The notes under the pieces are model-generated. The model did no database searches and was not told the origin of the DNA. It saw nothing but the letters and a program-made list of their open reading frames with translations. A stretch of 64,000 bases of DNA from the NCBI RefSeq assembly GCF_004193775.1, contig NC_041003.1, forward strand, positions 25,236,398 through 25,300,397, given 5' to 3'. This document shows positions 10,943 to 22,716 of this stretch, in pieces; positions within the stretch are counted from its first letter, which is position 1, and every line of letters starts with the position of its first letter. The position numbers and the translations under genes were made by a program. This DNA comes from Glycine soja. Taxonomy: Eukaryota; Streptophyta; Magnoliopsida; Fabales; Fabaceae.

Positions 10943-12652
10943 TTACATTATGCTTGTCGCGTAAACGTCCGAGCGTTCCTCCACTCGCCAATTTCCTAGT
11001 CGGAAGCCAAGAGGACATGGCCATACCAAAACCGATCCCCTCAGGGGGTTATCCTTGCATATCGCGATGACTTGGCCTTCGTGTCTTAGACCCGCACTTA
11101 TAAAGGTTCTATTGATGTGGCAGGGTGGGGCCCCTTCGGTTTGTTGTCCTAACCATGAGCCTTGGCCTTTGTTCTTCCTTTCTGCGATGCTTTTCCTTAT
11201 GTCAGCTTTCGTGGGTCTATAGCCTAACCCAAACTTCCCACGGTTTCCTCTGGTGCTTACCAGGCTGGTTCTGCCACCGTTGCTCCTACCTAAACCCATT
11301 TCAGGCTCGTAGCCGTACCCCAACATCACCCAGGCCACCATCATTGCCGTATAGGATAAGCAAGGCTGCCCAGAGAGGGAATCTATGGAGGCAATGCTCA
11401 CTACCTCAAAAGATTGGAAGGTCGTTTCCAATGACTCCTCCGCGGCTTCCACATATGGCATAGAGGAAGGACAACTTACCAAGACGTCTTCCTCCCCCGA
11501 TACAATGACCAAATGCCCCTCCACTACGAACTTCAGTTTTTGGTGGAGTGTAGAGGGAACGACTCCCACCGAGTGGATCCACGGGCATCCCAAAAGACAG
11601 CTGTAAGCTGGGTTAATATCCATCACTTGGAACATAACCTGATAGGTATGAGGCCTTATCTGTACAGGGAGGTCGATCTCTCCCCTTACCTCTGGCGACT
11701 GCCGTCGAAGGCACAGACCACCATGGAACTTGGCCTTAGATGGGAAGCGTTAAATGGCAATTTCTCCAATGTGCTTTTGGCCATTACGTTCAAACTGGAG
11801 CTGTTATTGATGAGTACCTTGGCCATGACGTGGTCCATGCATTTGACTGACACATGCAAAGCCTTGTTATGCCCCCTCCCCTCGGCAGGGATTTCCTCTT
11901 CAGCGAAGGCGAGGTAGTTGTTGGCGGTGATGTTATTGACGAGTCCCCCAAAGCCTTCTACGGAGATGTCTTGGGCTACATGAGCTTCGTTCAAGACCTT
12001 TACTAGTAAAGCCCGATGAGGCTCGGAGCTCATGAGCAGTTCCAAAAGAGAGACTCTGGCCAGGGTTTTGTTGAGCTACTCAATGATTTTGAACTCGCTT
12101 TGTTGAATAATGCGGAGGAACTCGCCTGCCTCCTCTAGCGATACTTCTTTCTTGCCACAGCCATCCTTTTTCTCAGAAAGACCTGTCATTGGAATACCCT
12201 CGTCCGGAGCGGGGATCACTTTATCATTTTGTTCTTCCGCTATCTTCACCTTCCCTTTAGCGTTTGCGGGCTATTGGTGGGTCAGGGGGTGCGAACACGC
12301 GACCGCTGCGGGTCATGCCGCTCAGCCCCGTGATATTGGTTACCTTGGCCGACAACGAGTTGATGTCGGTGGCTTCTTCCTTCCTTTCGCTTGGAGGTGC
12401 ATACCTCCACGGAACTACGTGGCTGTCTTGGTACAGAAACGGAATAGGTCTAACTACCGAGGGGTATTGGGGCACTTGGGGAGCTGCGTCTCTGGTGAAA
12501 TATACCACCAAAGGCTTAGGCTTTCTAAGACCTTCTTCATCTGTGGACTGCATGTATATGTGCTGCTCTTCACCCCTCTCATCGCCGACTTCAAGCCGGC
12601 CTTGGTCCATCATCTGTTGCAACAAGTCCTCTACTGCTAAACATGTTTCCAT
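10943..12652 (-). pseudogene. Protease region with glycine-rich G-patch-like tail, frameshifted
   Basis: Three minus-strand pieces (12652-12257, 12045-11686 and 11635-10943) lie in different frames. The middle piece carries the retropepsin segment; its core reads VLINNSSSLNVM, with Asn where the family has its catalytic Asp. The last piece begins with the second half of the protease (FQVMDINPAYSCLLG). It then has GYGYEPEMGLG, resembling the G-patch-like region found between protease and RT in related plant elements. The first piece links gag to protease and I assign it no function. A frameshift lies near 11690. The protein cannot be active. Confidence 0.7.
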
Positions 12653-12675
12653 GTTATGTAGTGCGCCGGGATGTA

Positions 12676-14595
12676 TTAAACAGGAATCTTCCTCGCGCCC
12701 ACTACGGGGAAGTACGCCCCCTCTTGTAGGGCTTCATAGATAAACCTTCTGGGGGTCGTCACGTCCTTCAAAGGTTTGGACCTGCGCGGCCTACCCGACT
12801 CGATGGCATTAACCGCTCCCCCTCCATGATTGGCAAGCAGGTTTGTTTTTATGTTGGGCCAGTCCTCTTGAAACGTCAGCCATCCAGCTTCTATCAAACT
12901 TTGGACCTTGTGTTTAAAGGACAAGCACTGTTCAGTTGAGTGGCCCGGGGTCTTCCCATGGTATGCGCAGGTCGGGTCAGGGTTATACCACTTTGGGAAA
13001 GGAGGCTGGTAGATCCTTCCGGGAGATATCACAGCCATCCGGTTGGCGATAAGGAATGGTAAGAGGTCTTCGTACGTCATTGGGATCGGGGTGAATCCTG
13101 GAGTTGGCCTCGTGGGAAAGTTCCTTGTCGCGTTGGAACTGGCGCCAAAGTGGGTATTGCTGGCCGGGCAAGTCGGGGTTAGAGCCGGAGCTTGGGGGGC
13201 TCCCTCTGGATGGGCGTGGGAGCCGTAGTTTGTATAGGTGCTGAGTTGGAGGAGTCCCCAACGCGAGCCTAGAAGCTCGGGTGATGTTGCGCGTACTGAT
13301 GGGTACCGTGGGAGATCTGTGGCGGCTTGATCCATGTGGGCGTTGAAGTGACGGCATGGGTATCTCCTTCCATCTTCTTTGCCCCAGTTGCTCCGATCCT
13401 CCTAGCGTTGGTACCTGTGGAGGAGACGTAATCGAACTTCCCTCTCTTCAAGCCCACTTCGATTTTTTCCCCGGCAAACACCAAGTCTGCGAAGCTGGAG
13501 GGCATGTAGCCCACTAATTTCTCATAGTAAAACACCGGCAAGGTGTCTACCATCATGGTAATCATTTCCCTTTCGACCATGGGAGGGGCTACTTGCGCTG
13601 CCAGGTCCCTCCAACGCTGAGCGTACTCTTTAAGGGACTCGCTTTCCCTCTTAACCATGTTCTGCAGCTTAGTCCGGTCGGGAGCCATATCAGAATTGTA
13701 CTGATACTGCCTAAGGAAGGCGGTAATCAGATCCTTCCAAGTGGGGATGCGGGAAGCTTCTAGATTGGTGTACCAGATGACCGCGGCCCCAGCCAAGCTA
13801 TCTTGGAAGAAGTGCATCAACAACTTCTCATCCCTGGAATGTGCCCCCCATCTTGCGACAATACATTTTGAGATGGTTCTTAGGGCAAGTTGTCCTCTTG
13901 TACCTATCGAAATCAGGTACCTTGAATTTCGGGGGGATGATGATGTCCGATACTAAGCAAAGATCAGTCATGTCTGCGAACAGATAGTCGCCAAAGCCTT
14001 CAACAGCCCTCAATCTCTCTTCGATGAGATCGAGCTTCCTCCTTTCTTCTCCTGCTGCGGGTGGCCCTTCTGCGGAAAAGAATATCGGCTGTGCTGGGGG
14101 GTTTCGAGGTTCTCCCATGAGGTTGGGTTGAGGTAGTGCATTGGGCGCCGGCCCCACGGCGGGGAACGGGGAGTGGGAATCGATGTCTCCTTGGGCATTC
14201 TCTCGACGATCCTCGGGAACCTCGTCCGACTGTCGAGGAGGCTCCCCTTCAAGGATGGGGGGACGGACATGACCCGCGTCATCACGTATGACTGGTGGTG
14301 TGTAATTAGGTGGCAATCCATAAGGGTAAGCCACTCGGTTGTATCCTAGATGGGGGTTGCTGATGTGCCTCAGTGTGCTTCTTTCTTGTCCTACCATGTT
14401 TGGGATAGGGTGGTGCACAATAGCTGGGAGAGTTGGGTCTGCTTCGGCAGCTGAACTAACAGCGGCAGCGGTGGCCGCATTTTTCTCCATTAGTTGCCTC
14501 ATTCCTAGCATGGCATCCATCATGGAAGCCATTTGCTCTTTCAAAGCCGACATGTCGGCTCTCATCTGTTCCTGTACCTCCTCTTGGTCACCCAT
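12676..14595 (-). pseudogene. gag of Tat/Ogre-like element 1, frameshifted
   Basis: The ATG at 14595 opens MGDQEEVQEQ, followed by a Met/Glu/Lys-rich coiled-coil stretch, a Pro-rich spacer and the Retrotrans_gag core (MHFFQDSLAGAAVIWYTNLE, at about 13820-13750). Near the C-terminus CAYHG...GHSTEQC is a Cys/His cluster likely to bind nucleic acid. An extra G in a run of six (near 13845) shifts the frame, and a second shift or stop lies near 13270-13335. The same protein occurs twice more, at 35619-39877 and 41516-42732. Those comparisons support the reading and place Gln in this copy where the other two have TAG. Confidence 0.85.
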
Positions 14596-14826
14596 CGTCC
14601 TAGATTTTGATCTGGTGCGGTAGGGATGCCTTGGGGCGCGTTTAGTTATGGCGTCTTTCCTAAAAAAACCAAACGTAAGGAGTACGTAAAAAAATGAATG
14701 CATGCTAGAGATAAAATGTGGGAGTGATTCGATTCGCACTGATTTTTTGGGGAAAAAGCGTGGGATAAACTGCTTTTTATTCAGAAAGTTATAACTAGTC
14801 AAGATCTGAGTGACAATACAAACTTC

Positions 14827-16598
14827 CTAGCGGTTCCTAATTATATGGGCCATTAAGTCTATCATATGCTGACAATAGCTGAGAAGTCTATGGATCTCCT
14901 CGGGGGCGGAGTAGGTGTTCGCCATTGCTTTGGCCTTGGCTAGCAATCGGGGAAGTTCTTGACTCCTGTTCAAAGTAAGAGCAAATCGGTCCATCCATAT
15001 TGTTGCCTCTTGATGTAACGAGTCGATCACCCTTCCTCTAGCCTCCTATTCCGCGTACACTCGGGCATACTCATCTGCCACTTTGTGTTCGTGGGTCGTA
15101 GCTAGATTTAATTCTTCTGGGTACTTTCTGATGATGGCTAACATGTTGGTCTTCGTCTCGCATAAACGCTGAGACTCTTGGACCTTAGGCAAACCTTCAA
15201 CTCATCCTTCAAGATTAAACTGTCTACTCGTGATTGGTCCCTTTCCTCTCTCCGGAGCTTAAGCTCACTGTTACTGCCCCACAGAGCCCCTCGGAATTTG
15301 TTCCAGTCATGTTCTTCCCTACGAGCCCTTTTGGTCTCTTGTTCCAAGGCCTTGGTGGTAGCTATATTTACGTCTCTCAGTTTGGCATTCTGCTTTCGGA
15401 TCTTAAGAGCTGCTGATTTGAACCTTTCTTTGACTGTTTGGGCTTTCTCGAGTTCTGCCCTAAGGGCCTGCACCTCTTCGTCCTTCTCCGGTGCTTCAAC
15501 TTCCACCCCTTTAGTTGTTCTCAAACTCGGGAGCCAATCCAGACCTTGCATGTGGGCTTTCAACCACCTACGATAGCCGCCAATGGGCCCGTTGCTACTG
15601 CCTCTGAGTTCCTTGTCCTTCTTTTGCACCATCTCTCATGCCTTGCAGACCTTCTGAAGCGCCTCCACGTTGGTGTTATTGAAACCCCGTGCAATAATAG
15701 GTGCGAGCTCTTCCTCTAGTGGTGCCCCTCTCATAGGGTAGGCAAGTTGTCTTATAACAAGAACGAGATTGTAACTGATGCAACCCCTTGTCCCTATCAA
15801 GGGAACATTTGGAAATCCTCCGCACGAAATAAGAACCCCGGTTCTTCTTTCTTTCCATCGGGGGAACCAGTTGACAGACACTCCTTCTTTGCTTGCTAAG
15901 AGTCGGTCCCAACTTGCCTCTCTTTTCTCTGTGCATGAACGGTGGCTTTCTAGCGGGCAAGCATGTCTCACCTCTTGGCGGAAAAGGTGTGAAACCAACC
16001 ATACATAGAGGGATGGAGTACAGTAAACAATCCTTGTACTGCTCTTCTCACATCTTCGGTCGAAAGTGTCATATAGATCGGCTAGTGTAGCGACAACCGG
16101 GCTTTCCTTGCGGTCATGATAGGTGAGAAAAGCGTCGATCGCTGCTAGGTCTACCAACCCATCCACATTTGGAAAGAGGACTCCTCCGAAGATCAAAAGT
16201 GTGAGGATGTCTATGAACGGGGCCCATTCGCCTCTACCTGCTAAGATTCTTGCTTTTGCCTCCAAACATTTTCTCGGTATTCCAACCACCCCATTTTCGA
16301 CTTGTTTTCTGTGGTCTAATTCCTGCGCCAAGATTTGGACTATCTTAGAAATTCTAGCAAAAGAGGGATAGAATCCTGAGAAGAGGTATGGTTTCCTTCC
16401 CCCTAGAGGGCATCCTAGGATCTCTTCAAATTCTTCCACCATGGGTGATAGCTGGAAGTCCCCAAAGGTGAAGCACCTCAACGGCTGGTCATAATACCGG
16501 GCGAGGGAGGTAATGGCCTCTGTGGAGACTTCTACCATGGCTAGGTCCCAGATTTTACCGTAAGCTTTGCAAAAAGCTTGTCGCTGGAGCTGACCCAT
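14827..16598 (-). pseudogene. ORF1 of Ogre-type element (DUF7745-like), broken
   Basis: The first ATG is at 16598, but the frame stays open further upstream, so the true start is uncertain. The N-terminal half (ITSLARYYDQPLRCFTFGDF) matches the plant domain I know as DUF7745, typical of Ogre ORF1. The C-terminal half is a Glu/Lys/Arg-rich coiled coil. Its function is unknown in the family. Breaks seen: an in-frame TGA at 15636-15638, a frameshift near 15150 and a stop near 15050, after which the frame runs to the stop at 14827. A short remnant of the same N-terminus is visible at about 40205-40243 and 43095-43140 in the two gag-only relatives. Confidence 0.75.
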
Positions 16599-16739
16599 CA
16601 ACTGCCCTAACTCTTTTAGACTGGTGATTCCTAGGCTCTTGACCTTGACTTGATAGAACCTCTTTTTAAGCGAAGGCGCCTGACTCGACCCCTTGTTTTA
16701 CTAAAGGGAAACAAAACCCAGTGAAACAAAACCCCGACA

Positions 16740-16757
16740 TCCCTAGTGGAGTCGCCA
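16740..16757 (-). other. Primer binding site, element 1
   Basis: Minus-strand TGGCGACTCCACTAGGGA lies two bases after the LTR end. Ogre-type elements are reported to use an arginine tRNA, and this start fits that type. Nearly the same site recurs at 41322-41339 and 44220-44237. Confidence 0.75.
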
Positions 16758-16759
16758 AC

Positions 16760-18519
16760 TATCGCAACCAACCCTTCGGCAGGAGGGCGACGCGGGGCTC
16801 GCGGGTGCGTCTTCCAAGAAAGGAAAATGCGTGGAGTCGCCACCAACGTTTATTCGAGGAAAACGTCGGAAAAACTGGAAAAGGTGTGGTCAACGAACTT
16901 TAAGTGTGAAAGGTTCGGGAGTTGTATTTACACACTGGGAAGGTATTAGCACCCCACGCGTCCATCACAAGGGACGACAGCCTATAATCAAGTGTGCAAA
17001 TGTAACTTCAATTTGTTTTATCTTCCCCTTTTTTACGCTTTTTATGTCTTTTTATGCCTTTTATATTTTTTATCTTTTTGGGGTCGACAAGGGTGTTTCC
17101 CTTGCTCCTACGTATTCCTTAATTGTGATAAGGAAATCAGACCTACGTAGTTCTTTGGGAACTAAATGTTGGTTAAGTTGTTTTTATCCTTTTTCGCAAG
17201 ATATATTTTGATTGAACAAAAAAAGGTCGTTTTAAGGCGTTGAACCATTTAAACGATCTTTTGATTCTTTTTGAAAGGAGAGAAAACATTAAGGCATTGG
17301 ACCATTAATGATCTCTTGGTTTCTTGAAAGTAGTGACAAAGTTATGTGTTGGCTTTAGGCTTTCAAAAGTCCACGTTTAACCAAATAAAAGCAAAGAGGA
17401 CCATTCAAGGCGTTGGACCTTAAAATGGTTTTTAGGTGATGACAAAAGCTTGATTTGTGAGTTGATTTTAGCCTTAGTTTCACTTTGGTTATTAATCAAT
17501 TAGATTAAGAAAGAAAATCCCAAAGAAAAACGTCCGATTATTTTTTATTTAAAGATATTTTTTATTATTATATTATTATTTTGCCTTTTTTTGGTTTTAA
17601 ACGTGGTTACGGCGTGAAAGATCGGTCGGATTTTATTCTAACAGAAATTAAAAGATATTACAACTCAAATGATCGGTGGAAATTTATTTTATTTTTTGAT
17701 TAGGCGAGAAAACGACTTACATAAGTGATTAAAGCACGTCAAAAGGGGGTACGGAAAGCAAACGAAATAAAAATAAAAGCATGCGAAACAAGTGGGGACC
17801 ACTAAGGGCACATAGAATGAATTGAAAGGTTCAATTTTGGAAACTTACCGGTTGAAGACCGAAGAATGACAAAGAACGAACGAAGAACGATGGAAAACCT
17901 TCACGAAATCGCCCAGGGAAACGTCTCGAAAGCGTTACGGAAGCGCCTCGGCTTGGATTTTCTTCACGGAAACAATTTTTCTCACTAATTTTAAGTGAAT
18001 CTCAAATACCAGGGGGGTTGAACGAATTTGCTCTGCCCTCTTTCCCCTATTTAAAAGGGAAAAGAGGGAGGTGGTTGCCGCCAGCACGCCTAGCTGAGCT
18101 CAGCTCGCCCAGGCGAGCTGGGTTGCTTCCACCAGAAGGCACCGCTTTCTGTTGGAACATCCTGGAAGGCCCAAGTGGGCCTGATTGCTATTTGCACACC
18201 CATGTTTACTAAATACACCCCCTTTGCTTTTTTTGCTGATTCTTTTTCCGTAACGTTACAGAACTTTACGGATTACGTAACGATACTTGTTTTCTTTCCG
18301 TAATATCACGAAACTTTACAGATTACGCAACCTTCCCCTCTTTGATTTCTGGAATGTTACAGAACTTTATGGATTGCACAATAATGCTTCCTTTCGACTC
18401 CCAACATGTCGCGGAACTTCACGGATTGCCTAACGATGGGTGTCAAGTACCTCGAAGCGGTCAAGCGAAGGTCGCATCCCACCAAATAGATGGTCCCTGG
18501 ACGAAATTAAGGTATGACA
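16760..18519 (-). repeat. 5' LTR of Tat/Ogre-like element 1
   Basis: The minus-strand LTR starts TGTCATACC at 18519 and runs about 1.76 kb to the primer binding site. The U3 has the quasi-palindrome AGCTCGCCCAGGCGAGCT (about 18098-18117). Just downstream is the TATA-like TTTAAATAGG (about 18045-18060). Homologous LTRs with the same start lie at 30577, 45492 and, on the plus strand, 46167. Confidence 0.75.
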
Positions 18520-19850
18520 CTTGGTAAAGCTATATTCAGTGAATCGGTGTCTAGTCTGAAAAGATATGTGCGAACTATGAACAGATATGTAAACTAACTA
18601 TTAAAAGGAAAATCACGTGAGTAATGATGTGTAAATACAAGTAGACAACATGTTGGTCTTCCTATTAGGTGCCTGATGTTATAAGGATATTCTCTACTTA
18701 ACAATGCTCATGTGTTCTATGGTGTCTCCTGAAATGCTAAACCCCGATTCCTCATGATAGTTTAGCCTAATCCTGATCAAGCTTCATCCTCAGATTCCTC
18801 TTGTTGGACTAAACTCGAGCAGAACCGCATTAAGACAAACATACAACAACTAGGTTACCGTACCCCGATCCCTCGTGATAATACGATAAACTAGCCTCGT
18901 CCTATCAAGTTCTAAGAATCAAACCAGTTTCCACTATTGAATGATCCTAACAAAGCATGCATCTATGGGATCAAGAAAAAAGCACACTGAAATGACGTAC
19001 TGATAGCACAAAGAACACATAAAACATCATTAAATGGTTATACAAGTATTTACATCAAGTACCTACAAGGAAAAACCAACAGAGGATTTAGCTCTCCATA
19101 TCTGGGAAGCTTCTTTACAACAAAGAGAAGAGAAAAATTAAGGATTAAAGAAATACAAGTAGTGGGGATGTCTCCTCCACCTCTAGAACCTCACAATCAC
19201 TCATAAACTCATCTCATGCTCTCAGGATGGCTTCCTCTTCACACTCAGTTCTCTGCCAGTCTTCGCACAGCAAAAGCTCTCAAAACTCTCTGGAACTTGG
19301 ACCTTTCTCTCTCTAGAAATCTCTAAACATGCAAAAGCTTTGAGAATTGCCCAAACTCCATCTCTATTTCTCATTTCAGGCTTAAATAGGTGGCCTTGTT
19401 GGTGCTTGCGCGCTTAGTGCAACTCTGGCTCGCTTAGCGCACATAAGTGAATTTCGGCTTAGCGCGCGTCTTCTCGCTTAGCAAATGGATGCAAGAGGTG
19501 CGCTTAGCGGGATGAGCTCTCTCTTAGCGCGCAATAGTGAATTTCGACTTAGCACGCGTCTTCTCGCTCAGTGGATGGACTCAAGCGGTGCGCTTAGCAG
19601 GATGATCCATCGCTCAGCGAACATGCACAGCTCATCCTTCTTCCATATTCTTCCTCGTGCTCAGCCAAAGGAGTGGTGCGCTCAGTGGATGGCTCGCTAA
19701 GCCGGTAAATTGGCTTAGTGAGCAGATCAAAATCAGCACTTCACAAACTTGCCTAATTAACCTGAAATTGAGAGGAAATGACTATTAAATACACAAAATG
19801 GGACTACTAAGTATTTATTGCATATCTTTAACAAATCAGGGGTCTATGCG
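18520..19850 (-). repeat. 3' LTR of the Athila-like element (ends approximate)
   Basis: The stretch shares the order of words with the 5' LTR: paired GCTTAGC motifs (19413-19904), a TATA box (minus strand CTATTTAAGC near 19381-19392) and the blocks CTTCATCCTCAGATTCCTCT and CTTGTTGGACTA near 18790. The end corresponding to the primer-site side is not recognisable at 18520. The LTR is therefore probably truncated there by the neighbouring element. Confidence 0.55.
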
Positions 19851-20134
19851 CTTAGCGCGAGCAAGCTCGGCTTAGCGTGTGAAGACTTAGCGCAAGGACT
19901 ACGCTTAGCGGATAGACAATTGCAAAAAATTTCTAAGTCTTTTTCTATCTATCTCTTCACTCAATCTTAAAACCCCTTGTTCATTACTAAACAAGCTGAA
20001 ATTAATCACAATCACAAGCAAGATATCCTAACTACATGCAAGAGATATGAATGAAAATTAGGAAAGGCAAAGAAAAATTGGGTTGCCTCCCAGTAAGCGC
20101 TCTTTTAACGTCACTAGCTTGACGCATCATCCTG

Positions 20135-22587
20135 TTATCCAGGATCCAAGAGAGTTCCTACTTCAAGGACCTTCTTCTCAGGTCTCTTTTCCTCCATCAC
20201 ATGCACTTTCAGACAAACATTTTGGCTAGGTGGATCTTTGTCCTCCTGGAAAAAATCAAAGCTGATCTTTTGATCTTCTATGCCCATATGCAGTATTTTC
20301 TTTCCCATGTCCACCATGCAGCTTGCAGTAGACATGAATGGGCGGCCAAGAATAAGATGAATGCCAGCATCCTCTTCTATATTTATGACAACGAAATTAG
20401 CTAACTGGAGGGTCATGCATGTGGGCATTATCTCTATCTCTCCAAGTCATCGGCACATGGAATGAGGCATTAAATTGATACTGGCTCCCAAGTCTATGAG
20501 AGCTTTGCCTATAGTAACCTCACCAATAGAACACGGTATCGTGACAACTCCAGGATCTTTGTGCTTAGGTGGAAGAATGCGTTGAATCACAGCACTACAG
20601 TTACCTTCCACAACAATTTTGTCACTATGGATATAACGGTTATTCTTGGTTAACATATCCTTCAAAAATTTGGCATAGAGGGGCATTTGCTAAAGTGATT
20701 CTCCAAATGGAAAAGTAATTTCCAATTTCTTGAAGATATCAAGAAATCTAGCCAAATGTCGCTCTTTATCTTTCCGGGAGGGTACCAATGGATAAGGTAC
20801 CTCCTTGCATTCAGTAGGAGTAGCCTCTTTCTTCTTTTCTAAGTTAGCCTCACTCTTGCCCTTCTTCTTATCAATCTCAACAACCTTCTCTTTTTGTTTT
20901 TCATTTTTCAACTTTTTTCTTTTTCTTCTTTTTCCTTTTCTTTTTCTTCCTTCTTCTTTTTTTCTCTTCACAGTCTCTTATTGGTGTCTCTCCTACTTCA
21001 TCACCTTCTGCTTCCTCAACAATTTCTTCAAGTTCAACTAAATCATCAACCGTTTCAGTGCCACTTCATCAGTCAGCTGTTGGTTCAATCCCTCCACCTT
21101 CTGATCAGCTCTACTTTCCTCTGCTTGGATCACCATTTTGCTTCTAGTCATCACATCTTTGCACTCTTCTTTATGATTTTTCTCCGTGTTTGCTGTAAAT
21201 TTGTTCGATGATCTTTCAGCTAATTGCTTTGCAAGTTGGCCCACTTGGACTTCCAGACTCTTAATTGCAGACTCAGTGCTCTTTTGGTTAGACATTGACA
21301 CTTGCATGAATTGAGCTAGAGTCTCTTCCAGCTTAGTGGTTCGGTCATAGTGATTTGGCATCTGCTGTTGTGGCCTTGTAGATGAACCACACTGGTCTCT
21401 GTTGAATTGGTTACCAGGGTGATTTTGCCACTGTCTCTGTTGTTGATACTGCTGGTTGTTCTGAAATCCTGGAAATCCACTTGTATTGAAATTGCCTCTG
21501 GGCTGATTCCCCATATAATTAACTTCATGTGTCATTTGCTCTTCATTGGGGATACAACATCCAGATTCATGAGCTCCACCACAAATTGTACATCCTGCAA
21601 CCTGCAAAATAGAACAATGTGAAGTTTGTGCAGAATGAAGCTGAGTTGGCAACTTACTGAGTGTTGTTGTTAGTGTCTCTAGTTTCTTGGACAGAAACTT
21701 GTTTTGTGCCAACAGAGCGTCCTGTGAGGTTAGCTCCAATAAACTCTTCTTGGTAGGAATATGGGTTCGGTCTCTCAAAATGGCAATGTCACTAGCAGCC
21801 ATGCTTTCAATTAAGTCCATTGCTTCGTCAGGGGCCTTCATTTTGATCTTACCCGTAGCTGGAGCATCCAAGAGTTGCTTAGATATGGTCTTAACCCATC
21901 CATGAATATGTTGAGTTGTATTGGTTCTGAAAAACCATGAGTGGGAGTCTTCCACAATAAACCTCTGAATCTTTCAAGCGCCTCACTCAATGATTCATCT
22001 GGAAACTAGTGAAAGGAAGAGATGGCAGCTTTGCCTTTTGCAGTCTTTGATTCAGGGAAGTACTTCTTTAAGAACTTTTCTACCACTTCATCCCATGACT
22101 TCAGACTGTTTCCTTTAAAAGAATGAAGCCATCTCTTAGCTTCTCCAGATAAAGAAAATGAGAACAGACTCAACCGAATTGCATCCGCAGGCACACCCGT
22201 CGACCTAATAGTATTGCATATCTCTATATATGTGGCTAAGTGAGCATAAGGGTCTTCATTGGGCAAACCATGAAACAAATTATTTTGAATTAGCTATATC
22301 AAAGAAGGAGGATATGTAATTATCTGAGCTTGAACTTTTGGTTGTGCCATACTAGTGAAAAATTGTGGCACAGTAGAACTTGAATAATCCTCCAGGGTTA
22401 CTCTTCTTGGCTTTTCAACAATGATTGGGTCTTCAACTGTTTCTTCTAAATCTTGCAAAAACTTTTTGATTCTCTCTGAATTACACCTTCTACAGGTGGC
22501 GTTAATCTCCAAATCAATGGGAATCAAATCACCTGCAGTAGATCTTCTTTGCATACAAGAAAACAGAACAACAATTATCCAGTTCAA
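20135..22587 (-). pseudogene. Athila-like gag and protease, broken
   Basis: Minus-strand pieces 22587-22294, 22278-22006, 21955-21038, 20971-20690, 20686-20447 and 20428-20135 read as one polyprotein. The gag core includes AKRWLHSFKG. A CTICGGAH...C cluster follows, then a Gln/Asn-rich stretch, a Lys/Glu-rich linker (about 20970-20830) and the protease. The protease core ALIDLGASINLMP retains its Asp. In-frame stops lie at 20690-20692 (TAG) and about 20444 (TGA); a frameshift separates 22006 from 21955. The lysine-rich linker is more extreme than I would expect and may be inflated by repeat expansion. The start codon is uncertain. Confidence 0.75.
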
Positions 22588-22697
22588 AAGAACAATGAAT
22601 GTACAATAACTAAAATATAAACAAAAGAATCAATGAATTAAAGAGAAAAATATAAAGCAATGTCGTAAAACTGAACTAAACTCTTCTTAAATCTAGT

Positions 22698-22715
22698 TCC
22701 CCGGCAACGGCGCCA
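22698..22715 (-). other. Primer binding site for tRNA-Asp, Athila-like element
   Basis: Minus-strand TGGCGCCGTTGCCGGGGA is complementary over 18 bases to the 3' end of plant aspartate tRNA as I know it. It lies directly inside the 5' LTR. Confidence 0.85.
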
Positions 22716-22716
22716 T

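Larger units (their letters stand above)
8736..18519 (-). mobile_element. Tat/Ogre-like Ty3-gypsy element 1, 3'-truncated
   Basis: Reading on the minus strand: 5' LTR (18519-16760), primer binding site (16757-16740), an extra ORF1 (16598-14827), gag (14595-12676), a protease region (12652-10943), RNase H and integrase (about 10790-8736). An extra ORF before gag is the hallmark of Ogre/Tat elements. Every reading frame is broken, and most of the reverse transcriptase is missing. No 3' LTR was found, so the element cannot be delimited on that side. Confidence 0.8.

Noticed and set aside
11125..11917. Plus-strand frames opposite the protease region
   Set aside because: They are shadows of the minus-strand gag-pol; the minus frames carry the recognisable motifs.
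20805..21211. Plus-strand Phe/Ser/Leu-rich frames resembling a membrane protein
   Set aside because: They are the reverse complement of the Lys/Glu-rich linker of the Athila-like gag-protease and arise from its A-rich codons.
22698..22715. A tRNA gene
   Set aside because: Only 18 bases match the tRNA 3' end, at the expected place for a primer binding site; the rest of a tRNA is absent. The same applies to 49996-50009.
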